A stretch of DNA of 64,000 nt from Pararhizobium polonicum (GTDB taxonomy: Bacteria > Pseudomonadota > Alphaproteobacteria > Rhizobiales > Rhizobiaceae), in the NCBI RefSeq assembly GCF_001687365.1, contig NZ_LGLV01000005.1:534581-598580 (forward strand). The letters run 5' to 3'. The translations under genes were made by a program, and so were the position numbers. Positions 55,561 through 64,000 of the stretch are shown here, piece after piece; the first letter of the stretch is position 1, and each line of letters opens with the position of its first letter. The notes beneath the pieces were generated by a model that saw nothing but the letters and a program-made list of their open reading frames with translations, was not told where the DNA came from and ran no database searches.

Positions 55561-56127
55561 CTATCTCTGACGCCGCTCGCTTCGCAGCATCCGTGCGAGG
55601 ACCATGTCTCGCCGCAGGACGTGATGGAAGAGGGCTGCTGCCGCATGCAGCAGGACGAGACCCGCCAGCCCATAGGCGAGGATTGCATGCGCGTTTGTCC
55701 AGAACGCCTCGGCACCAGCCGATTTTTCCATCGGCAGATGCGGAATGACAAAACGATTGAAGAACAAGGTCGGGATGCCCAGCGTCGAGGTCGACGCCAG
55801 CGCCCAGCCGGCCAACGGCACGGCGATGGTCAAGCCGATGAGCAGCCGATGAGTGATGGCGCTTGCGCGTTTCTCCAGCGTGGAGAGACCGGCAACCGGC
55901 GCCGGATGTTTGTTCGCCAGCCACCAGATGACCCGGATGACGGAAAGAGCCAGCGCCGTGAAGCCGAACGACTTGTGCCATTGGTAGAGGTCGAATTGCA
56001 GCGCCGGATCGATATTCGGCCGGGTCATCACATAGCCGAGTACGATCAGTCCGATGATGAGAAGAGCAATGGTCCAATGCAGGGCGATCGTGCCCCATCC
56101 AAAAGCGTCCCGCCTGTTGCGCAGCAT
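55561..56127 (-). CDS. Cytochrome b561 family protein
   Basis: The 188-residue protein has four membrane helices and heme-binding His in ALHWTIALLIIG, YQWHKSFGFTAL, RASAITHRLLIG and FWTNAHAILAYGLAG. Cytochrome b561 proteins move electrons from the quinone pool. ATG 56127 follows GGGGAGA; the in-frame extension to 56187 has no family sequence. It is next to YceI, and the two could act together in membrane redox. Confidence 0.92.
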   Translation of the reverse strand: MLRNRRDAFGWGTIALHWTIALLIIGLIVLGYVMTRPNIDPALQFDLYQWHKSFGFTALALSVIRVIWWLANKHPAPVAGLSTLEKRASAITHRLLIGLTIAVPLAGWALASTSTLGIPTLFFNRFVIPHLPMEKSAGAEAFWTNAHAILAYGLAGLVLLHAAAALFHHVLRRDMVLARMLRSERRQR

Positions 56128-56295
56128 GAAGGTCTCCCCGGTCGGTTCGGATAAGTCATTCTCGCTTGGACGCGCCTGAACCAGCATTTAGTCCCTCACG
56201 GTTTCGCGATGGCTGCTGCCGGACGCGCTTTTCTTTGCCCGGCTTATTTGCTAGGGCCTAGCCTGGGAAAAGGACAACACCCTTGAGGAGACGAT

Positions 56296-57066
56296 ATGAC
56301 GCCCGAAGTCAGGCCGCTTGTTGCTGGAAACTGGAAAATGAACGGTCTGCGGGCTTCGCTCGATCAGATCAAGGCAATGGCTGAGGGTGTCAAGACGAGC
56401 CTGTCGGACAAGGTCGAAACGCTGATCTGCCCACCAGCGACGCTGCTTTACGTGGCAACCGCGCTTTGCGACGACAGCCCGCTTCTGATCGGCGCGCAGG
56501 ACTGCCACGAAAAGGTCTCCGGTGCCCATACCGGCGACGTCTCGGCTGAAATGATCGCGGATTGTTTCGGCACCCACGTCATCGTCGGCCATTCCGAGCG
56601 CCGCACCGACCATGCCGAAACCGACGCTCTGGTGCGCGCAAAGGCTGAAGCCGCGTTTGCGGCCGATCTGGTCGCCATCATCTGCATCGGCGAGACCGGC
56701 GATGAGCGCAAGGCAGGCCAGACGCTGGACGTGCTGAAGCGTCAGCTGGCCGGCTCGGTTCCCGACAGCGCTACCGCTGAAAACACCGTCATCGCCTATG
56801 AGCCTGTCTGGGCGATCGGTACCGGCCTGACGCCGACGGCGGCCGATGTCGAGGAGGCCCATGCCTTCCAGCGCAAGGAGTTGATTGAGCGCTTCGGCGC
56901 AGCCGGCGCCAAGATGCGCATTCTCTATGGCGGCTCGGTCAAGCCGGGCAATGCGAAGGAGCTGATGGGCGTTGCCAATGTCGATGGCGCACTGATTGGC
57001 GGCGCAAGCTTGAAAGCCGACGACTTCCTCGCCATCTACCGGGCGTATGAAGAATTGACGGCTTAG
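56296..57066 (+). CDS. tpiA: Triosephosphate isomerase
   Basis: TpiA interconverts dihydroxyacetone phosphate and glyceraldehyde 3-phosphate. The 256-residue protein has AGNWKMNG with the catalytic Lys, VGHSERR with the His, [10 protein letters not shown] with the catalytic Glu, and [10 protein letters not shown] for phosphate. It opens a run with secG and pyrG, typical of Rhizobiales. GAGGAG precedes the ATG. Confidence 0.97.
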   Translation: MTPEVRPLVAGNWKMNGLRASLDQIKAMAEGVKTSLSDKVETLICPPATLLYVATALCDDSPLLIGAQDCHEKVSGAHTGDVSAEMIADCFGTHVIVGHSERRTDHAETDALVRAKAEAAFAADLVAIICIGETGDERKAGQTLDVLKRQLAGSVPDSATAENTVIAYEPVWAIGTGLTPTAADVEEAHAFQRKELIERFGAAGAKMRILYGGSVKPGNAKELMGVANVDGALIGGASLKADDFLAIYRAYEELTA

Positions 57067-57084
57067 GTTCGCCGACCGGCGGCC

Positions 57085-57165
57085 GCTGCATAATTTATGC
57101 AGCATCTTCAAAGTTCTACAGCGCCTTTTGCGTGTCATGTTCGACGCGCGGCGCTGTAGGGGCTT
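57085..57165. repeat. Rhizobial intergenic mosaic element (RIME-like)
   Basis: The element has two parts. Part one is the palindrome GCTGCATAA/TTATGCAGC (57085-57103). Part two starts at CTACAGCGCC (57116-57125), has an inner hairpin GCGTGTC/GACGCGC, and closes with GGCGCTGTAG (about 57150-57160). The TTCAAAG linker between them and the CTACAGCGCC core are a familiar dispersed repeat of Rhizobiaceae genomes. It lies between tpiA and secG; it may also work as a terminator. Confidence 0.75.
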
Positions 57166-57347
57166 TTAATGCGCGGTGGCTTGGTATATGCAGCCGCAAC
57201 ACTAATCTTTGCCGCGTGGAGCGGACGCTGAAACGTGCCTTGGCAATTTCGCTGCGTCTCCCATGCCGGACGATCACTCGATCGCGTGTCTGATCTTGGC
57301 TTTCTGACAAGCCGGACGAAGCGTGGTCTAAGGCAGGACTGGACAAA

Positions 57348-57836
57348 ATGCAGACCGTATTGCTTGTCATCTATCTCATGGTTGTGCTGGCGCTGATCGG
57401 CGTCGTGCTCATTCAGCGCTCCGAAGGCGGCGGCCTCGGCATTGGCGGCGGTTCGGGCTTCATGTCCGCGCGCGGCACGGCCAATGCACTGACCCGCACC
57501 ACGGCGATCCTTGCGGCCCTGTTCTTCGTTCTGGCGCTTGGCATGGGCATTCTGGCCCGCTACCAGCCGAGTGCGACCGACGTTCTCGACCGCATCCCCG
57601 GCACGACCAACAACGGCAAGGGTGTGCTTGATTCGCTCGGCGGCGGCACGACGCCGCCTGCTGGCGAAACGCCTGCCCAGACACCGGCGCAGTCCGGCGC
57701 CAACACACAGACGCCGGCAACGGCTCCGGCCACCCAGACGCCTGCCACGCAGACCGAGACCCCTGCGACACAGACGCCGGCCACGACCGAGACGAAGCCG
57801 GCCACATCCGGCTCGGACGTTCCAAGCGGCCAGTAA
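57348..57836 (+). CDS. secG: Preprotein translocase subunit SecG
   Basis: SecG is the small SecYEG subunit. The 162-residue protein has two membrane helices (MQTVLLVIYLMVVLALIGVVL; LTRTTAILAALFFVLALGMG) flanking the conserved loop RSEGGGLGIGGGSGFMSARG. A long Pro/Thr/Ala-rich tail of about 80 residues with repeated TPATQT units is typical of alphaproteobacterial SecG. Confidence 0.95.
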   Translation: MQTVLLVIYLMVVLALIGVVLIQRSEGGGLGIGGGSGFMSARGTANALTRTTAILAALFFVLALGMGILARYQPSATDVLDRIPGTTNNGKGVLDSLGGGTTPPAGETPAQTPAQSGANTQTPATAPATQTPATQTETPATQTPATTETKPATSGSDVPSGQ

Positions 57837-57857
57837 GGTCACGTACAGATATAATCG

Positions 57858-57891
57858 CCGGCGGAAGCCAGTCTTCCGCCGGTTTTCTTTT
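57858..57891 (+). terminator. Terminator of secG
   Basis: CCGGCGGAAG (57858-57867) pairs with CTTCCGCCGG (57873-57882) around a 5-nt loop, followed by a T-rich tail. Confidence 0.92.
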
Positions 57892-57921
57892 GTTTGAATT
57901 CCGGCTGCCTGAACCTTTTGA

Positions 57922-59619
<1,698 letters not shown>

Positions 59620-59682
59620 AGAATGGGAGGGCCGGTGCCATCCGGTCCCGTCCTGTCTGCCGACCATTGATCATCACAAAAG

Positions 59683-59722
59683 AAATCGCCCGCAGAAGCC
59701 AGGCTTTTGCGGGCGATTTTTA
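59683..59722 (+). terminator. Terminator of pyrG
   Basis: AAATCGCCCGCA (59683-59694) pairs with TGCGGGCGATTT (59708-59719), 12 bp, with a 13-nt loop and a T-tract. Confidence 0.9.
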
Positions 59723-59830
59723 TGATGGAGACGCCTGTCGCGAATTTTGGCAGTTGCGTGTCAAAATGACGAGACCGTTGCGGGAAAACTGGTAGAGGTC
59801 GAGGCCAATCCTTTTCGGTGCACATAGTCC

Positions 59831-61045
59831 ATGACATCTTCCATCAGTTTTCGCGAACGCATTGCCCTCTATGCCCTTCTGACCTCGCTGACCTCCGTCA
59901 GCATCGACGCGCTCCTGCCGGGATTGCGCCAGATCGGGGAGGAGGTCGGCGCAGCACCGCCGCTCTCCACGCAGCACATCATATCGCTGTTCATTTTCGG
60001 CATGGCGTTCGGCGAACTGCTCCTCGGGCCGTTGTCCGATGCGATGGGGCGCAAGAAAGCGCTGGTCCTCGGCCTTGGCGTCTATGCGATAGGGACCGTC
60101 ATTGCCATGCTGGCTGGATCGCTCGAAATGGTCATCCTTGGCCGGTTCCTTCAGGGCGTCGGCGTCTCCGGTCCGAAGATCGCGACGCGCGCCATGATTC
60201 GCGACCAGTTCGAGGGTGATGCGATGGCGCGTGTCATGTCCTTCATGTTCACGCTCTTCATTCTCGTGCCGATGCTGGCTCCGGCCCTGGCGCAGGGCGT
60301 GATTTCCGTTGCCGGCTGGCGCAGCGTCTTCGGCATCTATCTTGTCCTGGCGGTGCTGCTGGGCCTTTGGCTGATGCTGCGGCAACCGGAAACATTGCCG
60401 GCCGATAAACGCATCTCCTTCCGGCCGAAACTGCTGCTCCAGAACGGCCGGCGCATCCTGTCGAAACGCCGTGTGACATTGCTGATCATCGCGACCGGGA
60501 TCGTCTTCGGCGCGCAGCTCCTCTATCTCAGCACGGCCGCCGATCTGTTCTTTGACGCCTATGGGATCAGGGAAACCTTCCCCTTCTATTTCGCCGTCCT
60601 GGCCACAGGGATAGGGCTTGCCTCCTTTCTCAATGCAAAGCTGGTGCAGCGGTTCGGGATGGATGCCATGGCACGGGCCGGCTTCATCGGATTGGCATCG
60701 GTCGGTTTTCTGATGCTGCTCGCCTCCATCTTCTGGGGCGGCCGCCTGCCTCTTGCCGCTCTGATGGTGTTCATGTTCTCGGCCTTCTTTGCCATCGGCG
60801 TGCTGTTCGGCAATCTCAATGCCATGGCGATGCGCTCTCTCGGCCAGGTGGCGGGGCTGGGCGCATCGCTGATCGCGTCGGGATCGAGCCTCGTTGCCAC
60901 CCTGTTTGCGATCGCAATCGGCAGTTTCTATGACGGTACGGCCATGAATTTGGCGGCGGGCTTCTGTGTCGCGGGCATCAGTTCGCTCATTCTGGCGGAA
61001 CTGGCAGTGCGGGCCGACGCCTCGCCGGTCGAAGCAGCGCGATAG
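59831..61045 (+). CDS. MFS drug exporter, Bcr/CflA type
   Basis: The 404-residue protein has 12 membrane helices and Bcr/CflA features: SIDALLPGLRQIGEEV, FGMAFGELLLGPLSDAMGRKKAL (MFS motif A), LGRFLQGVGVSGPKIATRAMIRD. The family exports chloramphenicol, bicyclomycin and sulfonamides by proton antiport. The substrate here is open. Gene stands alone before a methyltransferase with its own promoter. Confidence 0.9.
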   Translation: MTSSISFRERIALYALLTSLTSVSIDALLPGLRQIGEEVGAAPPLSTQHIISLFIFGMAFGELLLGPLSDAMGRKKALVLGLGVYAIGTVIAMLAGSLEMVILGRFLQGVGVSGPKIATRAMIRDQFEGDAMARVMSFMFTLFILVPMLAPALAQGVISVAGWRSVFGIYLVLAVLLGLWLMLRQPETLPADKRISFRPKLLLQNGRRILSKRRVTLLIIATGIVFGAQLLYLSTAADLFFDAYGIRETFPFYFAVLATGIGLASFLNAKLVQRFGMDAMARAGFIGLASVGFLMLLASIFWGGRLPLAALMVFMFSAFFAIGVLFGNLNAMAMRSLGQVAGLGASLIASGSSLVATLFAIAIGSFYDGTAMNLAAGFCVAGISSLILAELAVRADASPVEAAR

Positions 61046-61056
61046 GCCTGCCTGCC

Positions 61057-61096
61057 TTGATATTGGACTCATGTAACTTTATATGTTACATGAGTC
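61057..61096 (+). promoter_or_regulatory. Operator-like dyad over a putative promoter
   Basis: GACTCATGTAAC (61066-61077) and GTTACATGAGTC (61085-61096) form a perfect 12-bp inverted repeat with a 7-nt spacer. A putative -35 TTGATA (61057-61062) and -10 TATATG (61080-61085), 17 bp apart, overlap it. The layout suits repression of the methyltransferase gene that starts 28 nt downstream. Confidence 0.65.
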
Positions 61097-61123
61097 GAAA
61101 TCATCGTTTGCAGGACATGCCGC

Positions 61124-61801
61124 ATGAAACCACCCGCCTTTGACGCAGATGCCGCCGGTTCTTACGCGGAGGGGCCGCCACGGCAGGTTCCGGGATATGC
61201 CAGCCTTCACCGCATGGTGTCGCTGTTGCTGGCGGAGCGCACCCCGCCGGATGGCCGGGTGCTGATCCTGGGGGCAGGGGGCGGACAGGAACTCAAGGCG
61301 CTTGCAGAGGCGCATCCGGGATGGTCGTTCGATGGCGTCGATCCATCGGCCGATATGCTTCGGCTGGCCAAACAGGTGGCGGGTGCGCACGCCGCGCGCA
61401 TGCGGTTCCACGAGGGTTATATCGGCGATGCCCCGGAAGGGCCTTTCGATGCGGCCACGGCCATTCTGACCTTCCATTTCATCCCTTATGACCACCGCCT
61501 CGAAACCCTGAAGCAGATCCGGCGCCGCCTGAAGGCCGGTGCGCCCCTCATCCTGGTCCATCTCAGCTTCCCGCAGACGGAGCCCGAGCGGTCGATATGG
61601 ATCGCCCGCCATGTCGCCTACGGCCTCTCGAATGGAACGGACCCTGCCCATGCGGAAAGCGCCCGTCAGGCGATCGGTAGCCGGCTTACGATCCTGTCGC
61701 CGGAGGAAGAGATGGCCATGCTCGCCGATGCAGGATTTTCCGATGCCAGCCTGTTTTATGCAGGGTTGAGCATCAAGGGCTGGGTCGCTTATGCCGGATA
61801 G
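61124..61801 (+). CDS. Class I SAM-dependent methyltransferase
   Basis: The 225-residue protein has a Rossmann methyltransferase fold: VLILGAGGGQEL (motif I), FDGVDPSADML, FDAATAILTFHFIP (motif II region) and LKAGAPLILVHLS. It resembles small-molecule or tRNA-type methyltransferases; the substrate is unknown. Transcription appears controlled by the upstream dyad. It is followed by a convergent nitrilase-family gene. Confidence 0.88.
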   Translation: MKPPAFDADAAGSYAEGPPRQVPGYASLHRMVSLLLAERTPPDGRVLILGAGGGQELKALAEAHPGWSFDGVDPSADMLRLAKQVAGAHAARMRFHEGYIGDAPEGPFDAATAILTFHFIPYDHRLETLKQIRRRLKAGAPLILVHLSFPQTEPERSIWIARHVAYGLSNGTDPAHAESARQAIGSRLTILSPEEEMAMLADAGFSDASLFYAGLSIKGWVAYAG

Positions 61802-61905
61802 GTCCGTGCCGCGAGGGCATGTATGTGTCGGCTATGGGGCAGGCGAAAAATCCGCCGCAAAAATCGCCCGTGGAGCGTCCGAAGCTCTATCGAAACCGCT
61901 GATGA

Positions 61906-62676
61906 TCAGATGCGTTCCGTGACGTAGCAGGGATAGCCTTTCTGATGCTCTTTGACAGAAGCAATATCAAGATCGATCACGACAAGCGGGTTTTCCGGAG
62001 ACGTCATGCCGATCAATTCTCCATTGGGTCCGCACGCGAACCCTTTCCCTCCAAACGTCGGCCCGTTTGGTCCTTCTCCCACGCGGTTGGGACTGACGAC
62101 ATAGCAGCCCGAAACAATCGCCGCCATCGCACCGGCGGTCAGGAAATCATGCACTGGGATTCCCGTGGCTCTGGGGACAACGATCAATTCGGCGCCTTGT
62201 TTGCGGTAATGGCGTGCATGTTCGTTGAACATCACTTCCGTGCACAGCAGAACCCCGACGGATACACCGGCAACCACGGCCGGCTCGAAGTCACGCGATT
62301 GGGTCGCGTACCAGTTCGACTCATGCCAGCCCGGCTCGGCGGGAAAATACTGTTTTGTGTGGAGATGTTTGACTCTTCCGCCTTCCAGGCTGAAAGCCTC
62401 ATTTGCAAGCCGCTGTCCCTCCCAAACGGGCCGGGAAGAGATGATTGCCGGAATATTGAGCCCTTTGAGCGCCTCCAGCCCCGCCCGATGGCACGCAAGA
62501 CTGAACTCTGCCGCTTCAGGGTCAAAATCCGGAACCGATGCAATCCAGGGACCGAAAGGCAGCTCATTCGTGACCAGTATGTCGAGTTTGACCTTGGAGA
62601 GATCGTCGGCCAATTGAACCCACTGTTCGCTGTCGGCAATCAGGTTTTCCGGCCACTCAACAAATCCCACACGCAT
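61906..62676 (-). CDS. Carbon-nitrogen hydrolase (nitrilase superfamily)
   Basis: The 256-residue protein has the complete E-K-C triad: Glu38 in TNELPFG, Lys108 in HTKQYFPAEPG, Cys145 in VLLCTEVMF. The family hydrolyses amides or nitriles; which one is not visible. ATG 62676 is the only reasonable start. Same strand as the truncated EamA gene downstream of the scar. Confidence 0.9.
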   Translation of the reverse strand: MRVGFVEWPENLIADSEQWVQLADDLSKVKLDILVTNELPFGPWIASVPDFDPEAAEFSLACHRAGLEALKGLNIPAIISSRPVWEGQRLANEAFSLEGGRVKHLHTKQYFPAEPGWHESNWYATQSRDFEPAVVAGVSVGVLLCTEVMFNEHARHYRKQGAELIVVPRATGIPVHDFLTAGAMAAIVSGCYVVSPNRVGEGPNGPTFGGKGFACGPNGELIGMTSPENPLVVIDLDIASVKEHQKGYPCYVTERI

Positions 62677-62938
62677 GGCATATCCTCATTGAATCGAGAC
62701 TCCGGGTTACATGAGATGCCTGCCGGTCGCCAGTGAAAAACCAACACGTATTCTCGGTGTATTTCCAGGGAATCGAGGCTTGGATATCCGTTGGTGTCCA
62801 TGGATTGAACGCCCGTGATGGGATTTTCCAAGGTACATTCATCAGGAATTGATCGCTTCCAAATGCTGCTTCTGCCGGAAGCTGTTGAGGATTATATCGG
62901 TTCAGACAATTCGTTTCGGATGGAGCCTGCCGCAAAAC

Positions 62939-63410
62939 TCAGGGGGCTTTTGAAAACCGGCGGAGGAAAAGCCTTCCGTCGATGATGATCAGACTGGCGC
63001 TGACCGGGACCAGCAATGTGACGAGCGATGCGTTCGTTGCGCCGGCCGAGGCGATCAGATTGAAATACAAGATGAAAGCGAAAGCCGTGGTGAAGACGGC
63101 AAGGGCAAGAACGGCCATCCAGACAGGGACGCTGGCTGTGACAATATTCGCAGGATTGTAGAGAGCAAGGACGATCGGCAGCATGAGAACCGTTGCGCCG
63201 GTCAGTTGGCCGGTGGCGACAACCGTTGGGCTGATGTCTTTGAATCGCTTCGCGTATACAACGGCAAAAGCGTAGGAGATGGCTGCTCCGATGACCGCGA
63301 ATTTGGCCCATGCAGGGCCGCCGAGGTTGGAGAGCAGGCCCGGGCCGATCATGATCGCGGCGCCAGCCACCCCCAGCGCCACCCCGGCCAGTTTTGCGGA
63401 CGAAAGCTTT
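62939..63410 (-). pseudogene. EamA-family transporter, 5' half missing
   Basis: Only the C-terminal EamA repeat (about 150 residues) remains: KLAGVALGVAGAAIMIGPG, then AISYAFAVVYAKRFKD and TTAFAFILYFNLIASAGATNA. A normal EamA transporter has two repeats and about 290 residues. Upstream of 63410 the reading continues into sequence of the oppositely transcribed XRE-cupin gene. The N-terminal half was therefore lost at a rearrangement. The GTG at 63382 could start a short product, but none is expected to transport. Confidence 0.8.
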
Positions 63411-63812
63411 ACCCTATGGGCGCTGGCTTCGGCACTCGAAATTCCATTCAGTTTTCTGTTCGAAGGCGCGTCGTCTCATAGCCAGTTGATCAGGGCTGAC
63501 GAGGGGGTGAAGCTCAATTCCGACAGCTCCGACTTTTCCACCGTCCTTCTCAGCAAATGCCCTCCCGGCTGCCGGCGCGATCTTTATCGTATTGTCCTCC
63601 GGCGGGGATCGGTACGCGATGCGGAACCCCATTCCAGGGGGACCGTCGAGCATGTCGTCGTCATCAGCGGATCGGTTCGCTTGGGGCCGGCAAGCGCGAC
63701 CGAGGAGATCAGTCCCGGGGACTATTATCGCTATCCGGCGGATGGCCCGCATTCCTATGAGGCGCTCTCTGCAACCGCAGTCATCCTGGTTGCGATAGAA
63801 AGCGCTCGTTAG
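63411..63812 (+). pseudogene. XRE-cupin regulator, 5' end missing
   Basis: The remaining part starts with TLWALASALEIPFSFLFEG, the end of an XRE HTH domain, and continues into a cupin domain (EPHSRGTVEHVVVISGSVRLG, then ISPGDYYRYPADGPHSYEAL). A full XRE-cupin regulator has about 185-190 residues; the first 50-60, including most of the DNA-binding helices, are missing. To the left the frame runs into the EamA remnant. Both genes stop matching at about 63410, marking one breakpoint. Confidence 0.8.
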
Positions 63813-64000
63813 TCTCCGGGCTATCGAGCCGGAGAGGGCCGATCGATCTGTGCCGCGGCAGAGGCGTTGTCATGTTTCTCCCCCAAAAAATCATCCCCGC
63901 TGATCCCCGCGTTTCCATCCTGTGTCATGATGGCAACGTTCTGTCACGGATACACCGCAAGACGTTTGCGGCGAGGCAGGGCTGGCGCTCCACGTTAAGC

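Noticed and set aside
63813..64000. Possible gene start at the right edge
   Set aside because: No frame with RBS or recognisable domain begins in the last 188 nt.

Overview
The window is about 64 kb of GC-rich chromosomal DNA from an alphaproteobacterium, most likely a member of the Rhizobiaceae (Rhizobium/Agrobacterium/Shinella type). The grounds are the tpiA-secG-pyrG order, many alphaproteobacterial DUF families (DUF1345, DUF1489, DUF1697, DUF1883, DUF2336, BTLCP), an ATP12-type F1 chaperone, a glutathione formaldehyde pathway and a rhizobial intergenic palindromic repeat. Genes are dense and mostly in short operons. I saw no rRNA, CRISPR array, insertion sequence, prophage or plasmid replication gene.

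Layout. 1-5.2 kb: 5'-truncated rarA, a guanidinium exporter under a guanidine-II riboswitch, an ATP12-HAD-RluC run, crcB and a DUF1883 gene. 5.2-9.6 kb: formaldehyde oxidation by adhC and fghA, separated by three small genes, with an XRE regulator next to adhC. 9.8-16.6 kb: a DMT transporter, an unknown protein, an SRPBCC-M50 protease fusion, lipB, tRNA-Leu(GAG), a deformylase-like protein with changed metal ligands, mgtE and a MerR regulator with a palindromic operator. 16.7-26.5 kb: a Tat-exported PhoX-like phosphatase, membrane proteins, sdaA and a D,D-carboxypeptidase with a SPOR domain. 26.7-35.5 kb: a transglutaminase-like protein, PilZ and PAS proteins, rhomboid, CBS protein, patatin, folE-hisI, an IscU-like protein, yidD and DUF1697. 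35.7-48.1 kb: thrS, a flavoprotein pair, a CitE-like protein, DUF2336, a TetR/reductase pair with twin operators, parE and a secreted hydrolase.

48.3-54.1 kb is the most interesting block: a five-gene operon encoding a HAD-UbiA fusion, a DprE1-like flavoenzyme, an SMR-size membrane protein, an extended SDR and a class III aminotransferase. By analogy with mycobacterial decaprenyl-phospho-arabinose synthesis it should make a polyprenyl-phosphate-linked pentose. The aminotransferase suggests an amino-modified version, which is an inference. 54.1-59.6 kb: OmpA-like, YceI and cytochrome b561 proteins, then tpiA, a RIME-like repeat, secG and pyrG.

59.8-64 kb looks accessory: an MFS exporter, a methyltransferase with an operator-like dyad over its promoter, a nitrilase-family amidohydrolase, and a rearrangement scar at about 63.41 kb where an EamA transporter and an XRE-cupin regulator have both lost their 5' ends.
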